This document shows, one piece after another, positions 17,040-24,004 of a stretch of DNA of 38,303 nt. Where the stretch lies: NCBI GenBank assembly GCA_003153015.1, contig PMBS01000137.1:1-38303 (forward strand). Direction: 5' to 3'. The notes under the pieces were generated by a model, which had not been told where the DNA came from, ran no database searches, and saw nothing but the letters and a program-made list of their open reading frames with translations. The DNA is from Myxococcales bacterium. Lineage in GTDB: Bacteria; Myxococcota_A; Polyangia; Fen-1088. Each line of letters begins with the position of its first letter. The stretch's first letter is position 1. The translations under genes and the position numbers were made by a program.

Positions 17040-17483
17040 ATGCGGAAGAAATCTCTCGCGCAAGTATTCTTCGGGGCGATCCTTGTCGTGGCTTCGTGCG
17101 GCCGCGATGGCTTGACGGTGTCTTCCCGAACCGACGGCGGCGCTGGCGGCGCGACCGGCGGAGGCGGCTTTGGGTTTCCGCTCCCGGACGGTGGGATTGC
17201 AGCCCTGCTGGGGGATGGCGGTGTTGGCCAGCTCATCTGCGGGCCTGAGGTTCGGCTGGGCGCGCCTTGTTCCGCCGGTGTGCCGATTTGCGTTCTTTCC
17301 AGCCTGGGTGGCGTCTGTGCTTGTCTCTCCGGAACCTATCTCTGTCCGGCGAGTACGGCCCCGGCCTCGCCTTGTCCGCCCGGGGCAGCGAACGGAGTGA
17401 GCTGCAGGTCACCGCTTTCCATCTGCATTGGTGGAGTGGCGGCTGCCTGCATTTGCGGCTTGGGAACCTACACCTGCCTGTAG
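17040..17483 (+). CDS. Small Cys-rich lipoprotein
   Basis: 147 residues from ATG 17040; the frame is open for 24 codons upstream but the signal peptide MRKKSLAQVFFGAILVVASC starts here and ends in a clear lipobox (VASC). A GGAGGATGGGGFGFPLPDGG linker follows, then a disulfide-type domain with about ten cysteines in repeats of the form C-x-C-x-S/G-x-G-T-Y-x-C (CACLSGTYLCP; CICGLGTYTCL). No family recognised. Its stop lies 14 bases from the convergent DUF1573 gene. Likely an outer-membrane or surface lipoprotein. Confidence 0.7.
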   Translation: MRKKSLAQVFFGAILVVASCGRDGLTVSSRTDGGAGGATGGGGFGFPLPDGGIAALLGDGGVGQLICGPEVRLGAPCSAGVPICVLSSLGGVCACLSGTYLCPASTAPASPCPPGAANGVSCRSPLSICIGGVAAACICGLGTYTCL

Positions 17484-17497
17484 AATCCCGGTCGTGG

Positions 17498-18604
17498 TCA
17501 CCGCGGCGCTGATGGAGGCGGAGGTGACGGAGGACCTGCCACACCGGGAGTCTTCAGCTCTACTACCTTCTTCGGCTCGGCTGGGTCGTTGCTGATGAGT
17601 TGCAGCTTGCCGATGCCCGGTTCGGCGTGCTTGCCGGGCGGGGGCCCGTTCCAGGTCACCCTCACTTTGAATATTGCGTTCGCTTCCGGCTTTTCGACTG
17701 CGGCCACAAACGGGCCTTCGAGTACACGAACCCGCAACACTCTGAAATTCGGCTTCTTGCTCGAAACCCGCAGCACCCGCTCTCGGCCCTCGCCCGGCCC
17801 GGCACCGAAGCTCAAGTGGTCCGGCTCTACCTGAAGCGTGCTCGACACGCCCCAGGTTAGGTGCAACTCAAGTTGCTCTGGCTTGGGCAGGCCGGTGGCG
17901 ACGGTTACCTTGCCAGATCCGGCGGAAACCCTGTCGCCCTTGAGCTTGAGCTCCAGCCCTTTCTTGACCGTGCCACCCGCCTGCTCCTCGATGGGGCGCA
18001 CGCTCAGTACATTGAGGATGGGGTCCTTGTCCGCGGCCACTGGCATATCAGCTCGCGCTTGGCTCTCCAACTTGATAACTCTCGGGGTGGCCTCACCCAC
18101 CAGCTTGCCGGTCAGCCACACCTTCTCTACGTGTGGAACTCCATACTCGGTCGCCACGCGCACATAGCTCTGCTCAAGGGCTAGCAGTCGTTCCACGTTG
18201 GCGGTTAGCGTGACCGTGGTGTGGGCCTGGCCCACGGCATTCGATTCGATAGTAATCGTGGTGCGGCTGGGCCCGACCCGGTTGTGGGTGTCGAAGGAGG
18301 CTTCGACCTCGCCGGTTCCCCCCGGTGCAATCGAGTTGCTCTTCAGCGCGGCCACCGTGCACCCGCACGACGCATGAGCACCGTTGATGAGCAGCGGTGC
18401 ATTGCCCGGGTTCTTCACCACGAAGACGTACCTGAGCTTGTCGCCCTCAATCACCGTGCCGAAATCGTGCAGCTCGGTTTCGAACGCGATTCTTGCTCCG
18501 CCCGCATCCACCGACGCGCGCGCCGACCTGGCAAAATGACTGGCCCGACCTCCGCATCCGAGGAGGCACAGCGAGAGAACCAGGAGAGCGCGAGAGCGCA
18601 TCAT
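17498..18604 (-). CDS. DUF1573 family lipoprotein
   Basis: 368 residues from ATG 18604, where the signal peptide begins (MMRSRALLVLSLCLLGCGG, lipobox LLGC). Residues about 40-140 match DUF1573, an Ig-like fold: ELHDFGTVIEGDKLRYVFVVKNPGNAPLLINGAHASCGCTVAALKSNSIAPGG, containing the hallmark SCGCT and the F-D-T after it. The remaining residues form two further beta-rich stretches ending in a Pro/Ser-rich tail. The domain is common in Bacteroidetes, Planctomycetes and Myxococcota as an exported structural module, without an established activity. Isolated gene; no operon partner visible. The frame runs 25 codons upstream, but without signal-peptide character. Confidence 0.85.
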   Translation of the reverse strand: MMRSRALLVLSLCLLGCGGRASHFARSARASVDAGGARIAFETELHDFGTVIEGDKLRYVFVVKNPGNAPLLINGAHASCGCTVAALKSNSIAPGGTGEVEASFDTHNRVGPSRTTITIESNAVGQAHTTVTLTANVERLLALEQSYVRVATEYGVPHVEKVWLTGKLVGEATPRVIKLESQARADMPVAADKDPILNVLSVRPIEEQAGGTVKKGLELKLKGDRVSAGSGKVTVATGLPKPEQLELHLTWGVSSTLQVEPDHLSFGAGPGEGRERVLRVSSKKPNFRVLRVRVLEGPFVAAVEKPEANAIFKVRVTWNGPPPGKHAEPGIGKLQLISNDPAEPKKVVELKTPGVAGPPSPPPPSAPR

Positions 18605-18700
18605 GTTGCGAACCGCGGCGAGCCAGACTATTGCAGCTTCACGAAGCATCGGGCGAGAGTACCAGAGGATGTGGACCAAAGGGAACTTGCAGAGCGCAGT

Positions 18701-18905
18701 CTAGGGACAGGCGGGAAACTGGTTGGTCCCCACGCAGTCACCGTCAGGGACCAGCACCACGCCCGAGTCCTGCAGGGTGGCGCCGTTCACGTCGGTCACA
18801 CGGAAGGTGTAAATAGACGCTCGTGGTATCTACCGCAATGCTGCCGGGGTCGTCCTGAACTGGAGCGAGCGTAATGTGGATCCCGCCGTCTTTGGAGACT
18901 TTCAT
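18701..18905 (-). pseudogene. Frameshifted 3' remnant of a secreted (expansin-like?) protein gene
   Basis: Two frames join into a sensible protein end. From about 18905, MKVSKDGGIHITLAP and DDPGSIAVDTTS are read in one frame. After a one-base shift near 18815 the text continues as YTFRVTDVNGATLQDSGV, then DGDCVGTNQFPACP and a stop at 18701. The V-T-D-V-N-G and Q-F-P-A-C-P ending recall the C-terminal tail of bacterial expansin-like secreted proteins, but that is a resemblance only. The upstream part of the gene is missing, replaced by the tRNA fragment and island sequence, so this is a broken gene at the junction. Confidence 0.55.
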
Positions 18906-18918
18906 CCAGGTCTTGCAG

Positions 18919-18966
18919 TGCGGGGAGGGGGACTCGAACCCCCATATCTTTCGATACCAGATCCTA
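18919..18966 (-). tRNA. tRNA 3' fragment (probable att site of an integrated element)
   Basis: On the minus strand a T-arm is clear: stem GGGGG (18943-18939) and CCCCC (18931-18927) around the canonical loop TTCGAGT. The acceptor 3' strand TCCCCGC and discriminator A follow, ending at 18919; CCA is not encoded. Before it is a small hairpin TATC-GAA-GATA that could be a long variable arm (Ser, Leu or Tyr class), and AGGAT that could be the anticodon-stem 3' strand. The expected acceptor 5' strand GCGGGGA and D-arm are absent to the right, so this is not a working tRNA. Such fragments arise when an integrase recombines into a tRNA 3' end. Confidence 0.7.
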
Positions 18967-19147
18967 AGAACGTGAAAGCCCAATTTCTCCGTCGAGAACT
19001 TGTGTCGTGGCGGGCACTTACCGTCACCAAGGGTCAGGGAGCGCCACGCTCCGCCACGCACAAGTGGGGGATTTGGTGGGGGATCTGGGGGCATTTTTCG
19101 ACACCAGAATGGGCCGTCTGGTGTCGCCCTGCCCCGCTTACCCTTCG

Positions 19148-20404
19148 CTACCACCAACGGGAAGGACGAGCCACTACCCCCAAGTATTCGCGATCATGGA
19201 ACCAGTCGGGAAGCCAGCCCCTTCCGGACCGATGATGGTTGGGACCGAATACGGTATCTGCTGCGATGGATTCGCCCTTCAATCGCTTGGCTAGAACGAC
19301 TGGGTAGATCGCCGCGCTGACAAATGGAGCCGCAAACGATGTTCCGTAAGCCTCAGGTTGATTCTTAAACATGGTGACCCCGTCAGGCACATCCTTGTTG
19401 TCGCCGCCAAATGCATGGGCGGTAATCACGCCGTCACCGACTGCGCTGCTGTATGACGCTCGTTTCCCGGTGGAGTCTAATGCCGAGGCAAGTACAAGTG
19501 TACGTGTGTCAACGGAGACAAAACGAGAATTGCCGCGTTGGCCAGAATTGCCAGCGGCCATAACAGTAATCGTCGTCGCGCCCGCCAGACGGAAGACAAA
19601 TGGAAGGACCTGTGAGCAAATTGGCGGGATTGGACACGTCTCGCCGCAGCCAGGACAAACAAGCGAGTCATCCACCGGGGCGAGGCTGAGATTCACGACG
19701 GCTGGGCTGGTTCTGGATACAACATCGGCGTAAGTTCGTGCGACTCGCAGAGCTGTGACATCAGCGTTGGCGTTGCCAAGTTTCGCCGACACCAGGTCAA
19801 CCTTCTTTGGCAGGCATGCGTCCAGCACCCGGGCTACTCGCGTGCCGTGGCCACAAGTGTCAACAGATCGTCCTCTGGCGACCTTCCGGACGGTCTCGTC
19901 CTCAGAGTAGTCGAACTGGTCAATTCTGCGCCCGGACAGCAGTGCCTCAGGATCAACCCCGCTGTCCACCAACGCGATCGGAGTGCGCCTCGGCAGGAGT
20001 AGAGAGTTTACCTCCTTCGACTCCAATATCCTCTCGACAAGTCCTCGAACATTGTCCGCCCATGATTGGGCGGGTGGGCTCATCTCCAAGTCTCGGCGCT
20101 TGGCGGTGGGCACAGTGGCGAACGGGAGATAGGTGTTCACATCGGCGACAGCCTCGCCCGCGAAAACTGCGCCACCTAGTGCAGCTGCGAGATGAGACAC
20201 CGCTCGAATTTCCTCGCCAATCGGCAGCTCGGTTGCGTGAGCGATCCACACATTGCGGAAGGGGTCTTCCTCTGGTGTTTCGTGTTGTCCGGGATAGGCG
20301 AGTGGGTGGATTTCCAGATTACCTGGCAGCTGAAGCTCTGACAGACGCTGGATTGTGCGCGATGGCCCCACGGCGACCGCTTCTCCGGGAACGATATTGC
20401 ACAT
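19148..20404 (-). CDS. S8 subtilase, cytoplasmic, paired with a trypsin-co-occurring-domain protein
   Basis: 418 residues from ATG 20404, behind GGAGGAA. No signal peptide. The peptidase S8 catalytic set is complete: D147 (IALVDSGVD), H186 (CGHGTRVA), the oxyanion N286 (AAGNSG) and S356 (YGTSFAAPFVSA). Residues 1-130 are an N-terminal region of unknown fold. An insertion with four cysteines (CPGCGETCPIPPIC, residues 250-263) could bind zinc. The upstream gene ends 15 bases before this start, with the ribosome site in between, so they form one operon. Intracellular subtilases in such pairs are predicted from comparative genomics to act as effectors or processing enzymes in bacterial conflict systems. 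Target unknown. Confidence 0.85.
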   Translation of the reverse strand: MCNIVPGEAVAVGPSRTIQRLSELQLPGNLEIHPLAYPGQHETPEEDPFRNVWIAHATELPIGEEIRAVSHLAAALGGAVFAGEAVADVNTYLPFATVPTAKRRDLEMSPPAQSWADNVRGLVERILESKEVNSLLLPRRTPIALVDSGVDPEALLSGRRIDQFDYSEDETVRKVARGRSVDTCGHGTRVARVLDACLPKKVDLVSAKLGNANADVTALRVARTYADVVSRTSPAVVNLSLAPVDDSLVCPGCGETCPIPPICSQVLPFVFRLAGATTITVMAAGNSGQRGNSRFVSVDTRTLVLASALDSTGKRASYSSAVGDGVITAHAFGGDNKDVPDGVTMFKNQPEAYGTSFAAPFVSAAIYPVVLAKRLKGESIAADTVFGPNHHRSGRGWLPDWFHDREYLGVVARPSRWW

Positions 20405-20419
20405 ATAGGCTTTCCTCCG

Positions 20420-20749
20420 CTACTTGGCAGCGCTTCCGCTTGACGGCGCACCGGACCATTTCAACTTGACCGCTACAGAAGCCGACGACTTTCCAGAAAC
20501 CACCAGCCATTGGCCCCCGACTTCCAGTGCCACGCTCAGAGACAGCTCGACTTCACTTGGAAGGCGAACTCCCGAATCCGACAATGCCGACCAGAATTGC
20601 TTTCCGGCGTCCCCGAGGGCCACCCCGAGCGTCGCGAAGGATTCGGTCGCTCTCGCGGTAAGTTTGTCGCGGGTCTCCGCGCTTGAGAACCCTCCTTCCT
20701 CATCTCGGTGCAGGACTATCTCCATCCGTGGGGTTTTCTGAGCGACCAT
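20420..20749 (-). CDS. Trypsin-co-occurring domain protein (CU044_2847-like)
   Basis: 109 residues from ATG 20749, behind GGAGGGG (the open frame begins at 20803, but with no site there). Small single-domain protein: a beta start (RMEIVLHRDEEGG), a helix (ATESFATLGVALGDAGKQFWSAL), then the core LPSEVELSLSVALEVGGQWLVVSGKSSASVAVKLKW. The P-x-E-V-E-x-x-x-x-x-x-L and final V-x-L-x-W pattern is that of the trypsin-co-occurring domain family, which sits beside trypsin-like or caspase-like proteases in predicted bacterial immunity loci and probably recruits or regulates the protease. Here the partner is a subtilase. The family assignment is by pattern and not checked by search. Confidence 0.7.
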   Translation of the reverse strand: MVAQKTPRMEIVLHRDEEGGFSSAETRDKLTARATESFATLGVALGDAGKQFWSALSDSGVRLPSEVELSLSVALEVGGQWLVVSGKSSASVAVKLKWSGAPSSGSAAK

Positions 20750-20950
20750 GGGTCCCCTCCTGCGACGGACTCTTGCCTTGCTGTCTGGCTGAGTCAATGG
20801 CAAAGATCATCCCGCGCCGCGCCAATCACTGCGGGACCCGGAACGGCCAGGAGGAGCCCAGGTGCTACAGTTCCTCGCCGGAAAGGCGCTAAGGACATGC
20901 CTTGGACCTGGCCCGTGCCCGACCCTCGACGCCCACCTTGGCAAGAGAAC

Positions 20951-20966
20951 AATTCCCGAGGGAATT
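20951..20966. promoter_or_regulatory. Inverted repeat, possible operator
   Basis: AATTCCC and GGGAATT, seven-base arms separated by two bases, form a near-perfect dyad about 200 bases upstream of the co-occurring-domain gene. No T-run on either side, so an operator is likelier than a terminator. Confidence 0.4.
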
Positions 20967-20986
20967 CCTAACCTAACAACCACTTA

Positions 20987-21027
20987 CATGTGTCCAGGCG
21001 TTTCACGGTGTTTCGTCCTGACACATG
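20987..21027. promoter_or_regulatory. Long inverted repeat, possible operator or RNA hairpin
   Basis: CATGTGTC-C-AGG (20987-20998) is complementary to CCTGACACATG (21017-21027) with one bulged base, giving an 11-bp stem with an 18-base loop. It lies in the same intergenic region as the shorter dyad. Confidence 0.45.
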
Positions 21028-21098
21028 AAACTGTGGACTGGACTGTGGACGGAAGTCCGGGCCGATGGACGCGCTTGCAGCGCTTGCCCTTCCTTGCT

Positions 21099-21623
21099 TC
21101 AGGGACGCAACTTCGTGAGATCCCAATCGAGAAACCACTGCCGCAATTCTTTGCCGGTCATGTGGCGGCGGGTTACCAGCGTCTTGGCTAGGTCTTTGAC
21201 CACCGGCCAGAAGCGGACTACGACGCCCTCAGTGCGAAGATCCATCCAGCGTAGGTACGTTTCCAAGAGCTGTCCCTCTCCACCCACATAGCTCGCCAGG
21301 TGAATTACTTTCTGACGATCACTACGGCTGTGGTAGTCGCGCACGCTGTGCCGATTGAACCTTTTTTGGGCGACCCTCCCGGAAAGGCTGACAATGATCT
21401 GGTCCTCAAGGCGATCTCGGGTGGCCCCAGTCAGCTCAACCTCGGGGTCTCGCCCCTTTAGCAGCGACTCACTTCGGAAGAAACCAAGATTGCCCTCGCC
21501 AGGCTCAATACTGATTTCTCGCACCGCCTTGAGGCCCGTGAGCATCCAGGCTGCTACAGCGTGTCCAGCTTCGTGGTGCGCAGTAGCTAGCTCTGCCAAT
21601 CTTTTTCGTCTAGCGGGTGCCAT
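21099..21623 (-). CDS. Stand-alone M41 (FtsH-like) zinc metalloprotease domain
   Basis: 174 residues from ATG 21623; a TTG at 21662 would overlap the upstream nuclease gene by 14 bases. The FtsH peptidase motif HEAGH is at H17-E18-x-x-H21 (ATAHHEAGHAVAAWMLTG), with REISIEPGEGNLGFF matching the strand that follows in M41 enzymes. The third zinc ligand is probably D102 (RSDRQKVIHLASYVGG), in the place of the family's conserved Asp. There is no AAA+ ATPase domain and no membrane segment, so it cannot unfold substrates by itself. It starts 25 bases after the stop of the PD-(D/E)XK gene, on the same strand, so the two are almost certainly one operon. Predicted role: a protease that activates or processes the nuclease or a toxin-like target; this is inference. 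Confidence 0.78.
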   Translation of the reverse strand: MAPARRKRLAELATAHHEAGHAVAAWMLTGLKAVREISIEPGEGNLGFFRSESLLKGRDPEVELTGATRDRLEDQIIVSLSGRVAQKRFNRHSVRDYHSRSDRQKVIHLASYVGGEGQLLETYLRWMDLRTEGVVVRFWPVVKDLAKTLVTRRHMTGKELRQWFLDWDLTKLRP

Positions 21624-21648
21624 GGTGTGTTTCTCGCTGTTCTGAGGA

Positions 21649-23088
21649 TCACGCGAAGCCAACCAGCGCTTGAAAACTCTGTTTCAAGAGGTCGAACTCG
21701 TACAGGTGTCCTCCACTTTCCCTGTGGGCTGCGAGATGCGACAAATCTGAGTCATCCAGAGCGATGACGTAGCCGCGGTGGTCGTTTGCCGTGTCCCTGC
21801 AGCTCTTCAGAAACCGCTCCTTGTCCTCGAACGCGCGACACACCAACAGGCCAACTTGACCGCGACTCGGCGAAAATCGGCCGGAGATCTGGTCTAGCTC
21901 GGGGTTCCCCACCTCTCCTCCGTAGTTTTTGCACTCCACAAAAACGTGCGCGGCAGGGTAGTGTTGCCCAACCCAGTGAAAGAAGCCGCGGGTAGCGCTG
22001 TTGGTGTAGGTGATGTCGATCCGCTTCCGGCCGTCGTGTATCCGAGCCTGGGGCTGAGGATTTGTCAGCGATGGATAGAAGATGGCCGTCAAGAATGCTT
22101 CGACCTTCTTCTCATAGTCACCGGACGCATCAGGCCCCGTTGCAATCCGAAGCACATCCTGAAGGAGGGCGTTCCAATCCGGCCGCGCTGCGTTCTCCTC
22201 GTCAGCAAGTGCCTCTTGCGTCAAGGGGCGACCAAAGCTCCTGAGTTTCATTCCGCGGTAACCGTCGAGCAGTTCAGGCTTCTGGAGGGTCTCGCGGACT
22301 ACCACGCCCTTGCCGCGTCCATACTTGGCGACGAGATCCTTCGTCAACACCCTCCTTCGGCCATCCTTCAGCGTGCGAACAAGCTCCGAGTTCGCACTCA
22401 GTTCGCGCTCTCGGAGGTATTCCAGAATGTAGTTCTTGAAGTACTCATCAAAATTGTAGTCCATCCGACGGCGCACAATGACCTTGGGAACCAGGACGAG
22501 CTTCTGATTAGCCGGAACCGGCAGCGCAACGTATCTGGAGTGCCAGTCATGCTGGCCGGGATCCCATAGCGGTCCGGAATCCACGTCGTCCTCCAAGGGA
22601 ATCCCGTAGTACGCGCACATTTCCTGCGTGTACGTGACTAGTGGCGCGCGGATCACGTTCGTGGTGATGTCGGAGATGATGTCGTCGCCAATGCCTTCGA
22701 TCATGAGGATGCTGTCCTCTAGATCTTGGAGAAGACCACTCTTGACAGCGTCGCTCCGTCTGAGTGATTCCCACACGGAAACCGCCGACACCGGCCCGAG
22801 CGCTCTGCCACGGGGCCGCCCCTTCGATAGCCCCAGTCGCGTCTCATTTGGCTCCCGGAGCATCGATAGAAGCCTCTTTGCATCCAGTTCTCGGCCAGAG
22901 CGGATCGCCGAAAGAATCGTCTCGAAGAAGTTCTGAAGAAGCGAAACACATTCCGCGCCCCAGTCCGACGGCAGGAGGCGAAGGGCTCGCGGATCGGTGA
23001 ATACCGGCAAGTCTGCGTCGATGTCCACGTCTACGAAATCGAGTCCGGGCTGTGTCCGGCCGAGTTTGTAGTATTCTGAGACACGCAC
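21649..23088 (-). CDS. PD-(D/E)XK restriction-endonuclease-like protein
   Basis: 479 residues from GTG 23088. Residues 1-320 have no recognised domain. They start MRVSEYYKLGRTQPGLDFVDVDIDADLPVFTDPRALRLL and include an Arg-rich basic segment (PKVIVRRRMDYNFDEYF), possibly for sensing or DNA binding. Residues about 320-430 form a restriction-endonuclease-like core: E330 in YEKKVEAFL, D358 in RKRIDITYT, and E385-x-K387 in HVFVECKNYGGEVGNPELDQISGRF. This E...D...ExK order with the QISGRF helix resembles Mrr-type and related DNA nucleases. The 5' end shows a TACAAT six bases before the GTG, suggesting a leaderless message. The partner protease gene follows at once. Likely defence effector; DNA specificity unknown. 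Confidence 0.72.
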   Translation of the reverse strand: MRVSEYYKLGRTQPGLDFVDVDIDADLPVFTDPRALRLLPSDWGAECVSLLQNFFETILSAIRSGRELDAKRLLSMLREPNETRLGLSKGRPRGRALGPVSAVSVWESLRRSDAVKSGLLQDLEDSILMIEGIGDDIISDITTNVIRAPLVTYTQEMCAYYGIPLEDDVDSGPLWDPGQHDWHSRYVALPVPANQKLVLVPKVIVRRRMDYNFDEYFKNYILEYLRERELSANSELVRTLKDGRRRVLTKDLVAKYGRGKGVVVRETLQKPELLDGYRGMKLRSFGRPLTQEALADEENAARPDWNALLQDVLRIATGPDASGDYEKKVEAFLTAIFYPSLTNPQPQARIHDGRKRIDITYTNSATRGFFHWVGQHYPAAHVFVECKNYGGEVGNPELDQISGRFSPSRGQVGLLVCRAFEDKERFLKSCRDTANDHRGYVIALDDSDLSHLAAHRESGGHLYEFDLLKQSFQALVGFA

Positions 23089-23094
23089 CGGATG

Positions 23095-23100
23095 ATTGTA
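23095..23100 (-). promoter_or_regulatory. Possible -10 element of the nuclease-protease operon
   Basis: TACAAT on the minus strand matches five of six -10 positions and ends six bases before the GTG start, with no Shine-Dalgarno sequence. Transcription would start at or near the GTG (leaderless). No strong -35 was seen. Confidence 0.35.
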
Positions 23101-23302
23101 ACGCGTATACTCGCGGGCAGCCGTCTCATCTTCAACTACAAGCTACGTCCTCCCCTCAGTCCTGCCTGACCTGATCATGGCCCCAGAGTCGGCCTCTGGC
23201 TGGCTGAAGGGTTGGCGGTCGTCTGAGTGGCGGCGACACCAAGTTCAGGGTCGAGACCGGACGTGACAGCGCGTGTCTTCGATGAACGGCCCCGCGAGGC
23301 GT

Positions 23303-23779
23303 CTACTTCTTGTGCAGCCTCGTGTAGCTGCGAATCAGGGCCTCGGAGCCACGAGGGAGGGTGACCTCATCGCCCGATTCCCAGCCGAGGTGCTCCTTCA
23401 CCAAGCGGCCGATGCGCTGATGGACGAACTGGCGCCGTTGCTCGGCGGTCACCTGCCGGGATGGCGGCTTCAGTGCGCTGGCGTGGAGGCTGGCTAGCCG
23501 CCGCGTCTTCTTGATCTCGTTGAACACGTCCAAGGTGACATGTTCGTCGAATCGACCATTGCGGCTGTCTAGATACCGGACTATCTCCTCCGACAGTTCC
23601 TTGAACGCCGCCCGAGGGTCGTCATCGTCGATCAACTTGGCTCGCTTCGACTCTTCTATGGTGAGGTGCTCGACTAGCACGGAGTCGGTGACTCCCCGAG
23701 CCTCAGCAAGTTCGCGAAGCAGCACTAGAACCGGAGCGTCGATTCGGAATGACACAAGAGCTGTAGATGATGGCGCCAT
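23303..23779 (-). CDS. Ribbon-helix-helix-like regulator, probably autorepressing
   Basis: 158 residues from ATG 23779, behind AAGGAGG (the open frame reaches 23893 but that part is operator DNA). The N-terminus reads as a ribbon-helix-helix fold: a strand ALVSFRIDAP, helix VLVLLRELAEARG, turn TD, helix SVLVEHLTIEESKRA. The C-terminal two thirds are charged and helical (VRYLDSRNGRFDEHVTLDVFNEIKKTRRL; VTAEQRRQFVHQRIGRLVKEHLG) and may bind a partner. Two palindromic sites lie directly upstream, one across its own -10, so autorepression is likely. It is divergent from the TIGR04141-like gene, whose promoter shares the region. An antitoxin-like role is possible. RHH assignment is by eye. Confidence 0.6.
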   Translation of the reverse strand: MAPSSTALVSFRIDAPVLVLLRELAEARGVTDSVLVEHLTIEESKRAKLIDDDDPRAAFKELSEEIVRYLDSRNGRFDEHVTLDVFNEIKKTRRLASLHASALKPPSRQVTAEQRRQFVHQRIGRLVKEHLGWESGDEVTLPRGSEALIRSYTRLHKK

Positions 23780-23813
23780 GATGATCCTCCTTTTGGGGTG
23801 CTTGCAATTGGCC

Positions 23814-23837
23814 CCAGCTACTGTATACAGTAGCTGG
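23814..23837. promoter_or_regulatory. Perfect 24-bp palindrome, probable operator O1
   Basis: The 12-base left arm CCAGCTACTGTA is followed by its exact reverse complement TACAGTAGCTGG, with no loop. It lies 35 bases before the regulator's ATG and covers the predicted -10, as expected for an autoregulatory site bound by a dimer or tetramer of a small repressor. Confidence 0.7.
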
Positions 23838-23850
23838 CATTGAAGTGCAA
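23822..23850 (-). promoter_or_regulatory. Predicted promoter of the regulator gene
   Basis: On the minus strand a weak -35 TTGCAC (23850-23845) and a -10 TATACA (23827-23822) are separated by 17 bases. The -10 falls inside the perfect palindrome, so repressor binding would block it. Matches are moderate. Confidence 0.4.
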
Positions 23851-23871
23851 GCACCTGTATACAGTAGCTGG
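23848..23871. promoter_or_regulatory. Second copy of the palindrome, probable operator O2
   Basis: CTGTATACAGTAGCTGG (23855-23871) repeats 17 bases of O1 exactly; the seven left-arm bases match at four positions. Centre-to-centre spacing from O1 is 34 bases, about three helical turns, which suits cooperative binding on one face. It lies on the side facing the divergent gene at 24005. Confidence 0.6.
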
Positions 23872-24004
23872 CGTCTTGGAACGGGGACCACACCTCGGAT
23901 GCGCGGCAGCGTAGCTCGCCTCCTCACAAAGACCCGCCCGCCCTGGAGGCACTGGCAGCGAATTGCATCTACATGCGCTGCGGCGTAAGATCCCATATCG
24001 CGGA

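Larger units (their letters stand above)
20750..21098. other. Promoter region of the subtilase operon, with inverted repeats
   Basis: A 349-base gap between the M41 gene stop and the co-occurring-domain gene, both on the minus strand. No coding frame was supported. It contains two inverted repeats (20951-20966 and 20987-21027) and a direct repeat of CTGTGGAC at 21031-21038 and 21043-21050. These point to regulation of the subtilase operon separately from the nuclease/protease pair upstream. Confidence 0.5.

Noticed and set aside
18744-19157. 137-codon minus-strand frame
   Set aside because: It reads through the tRNA T-arm (GFESPSP is the translated T-arm) and joins unrelated segments; it is not a gene.
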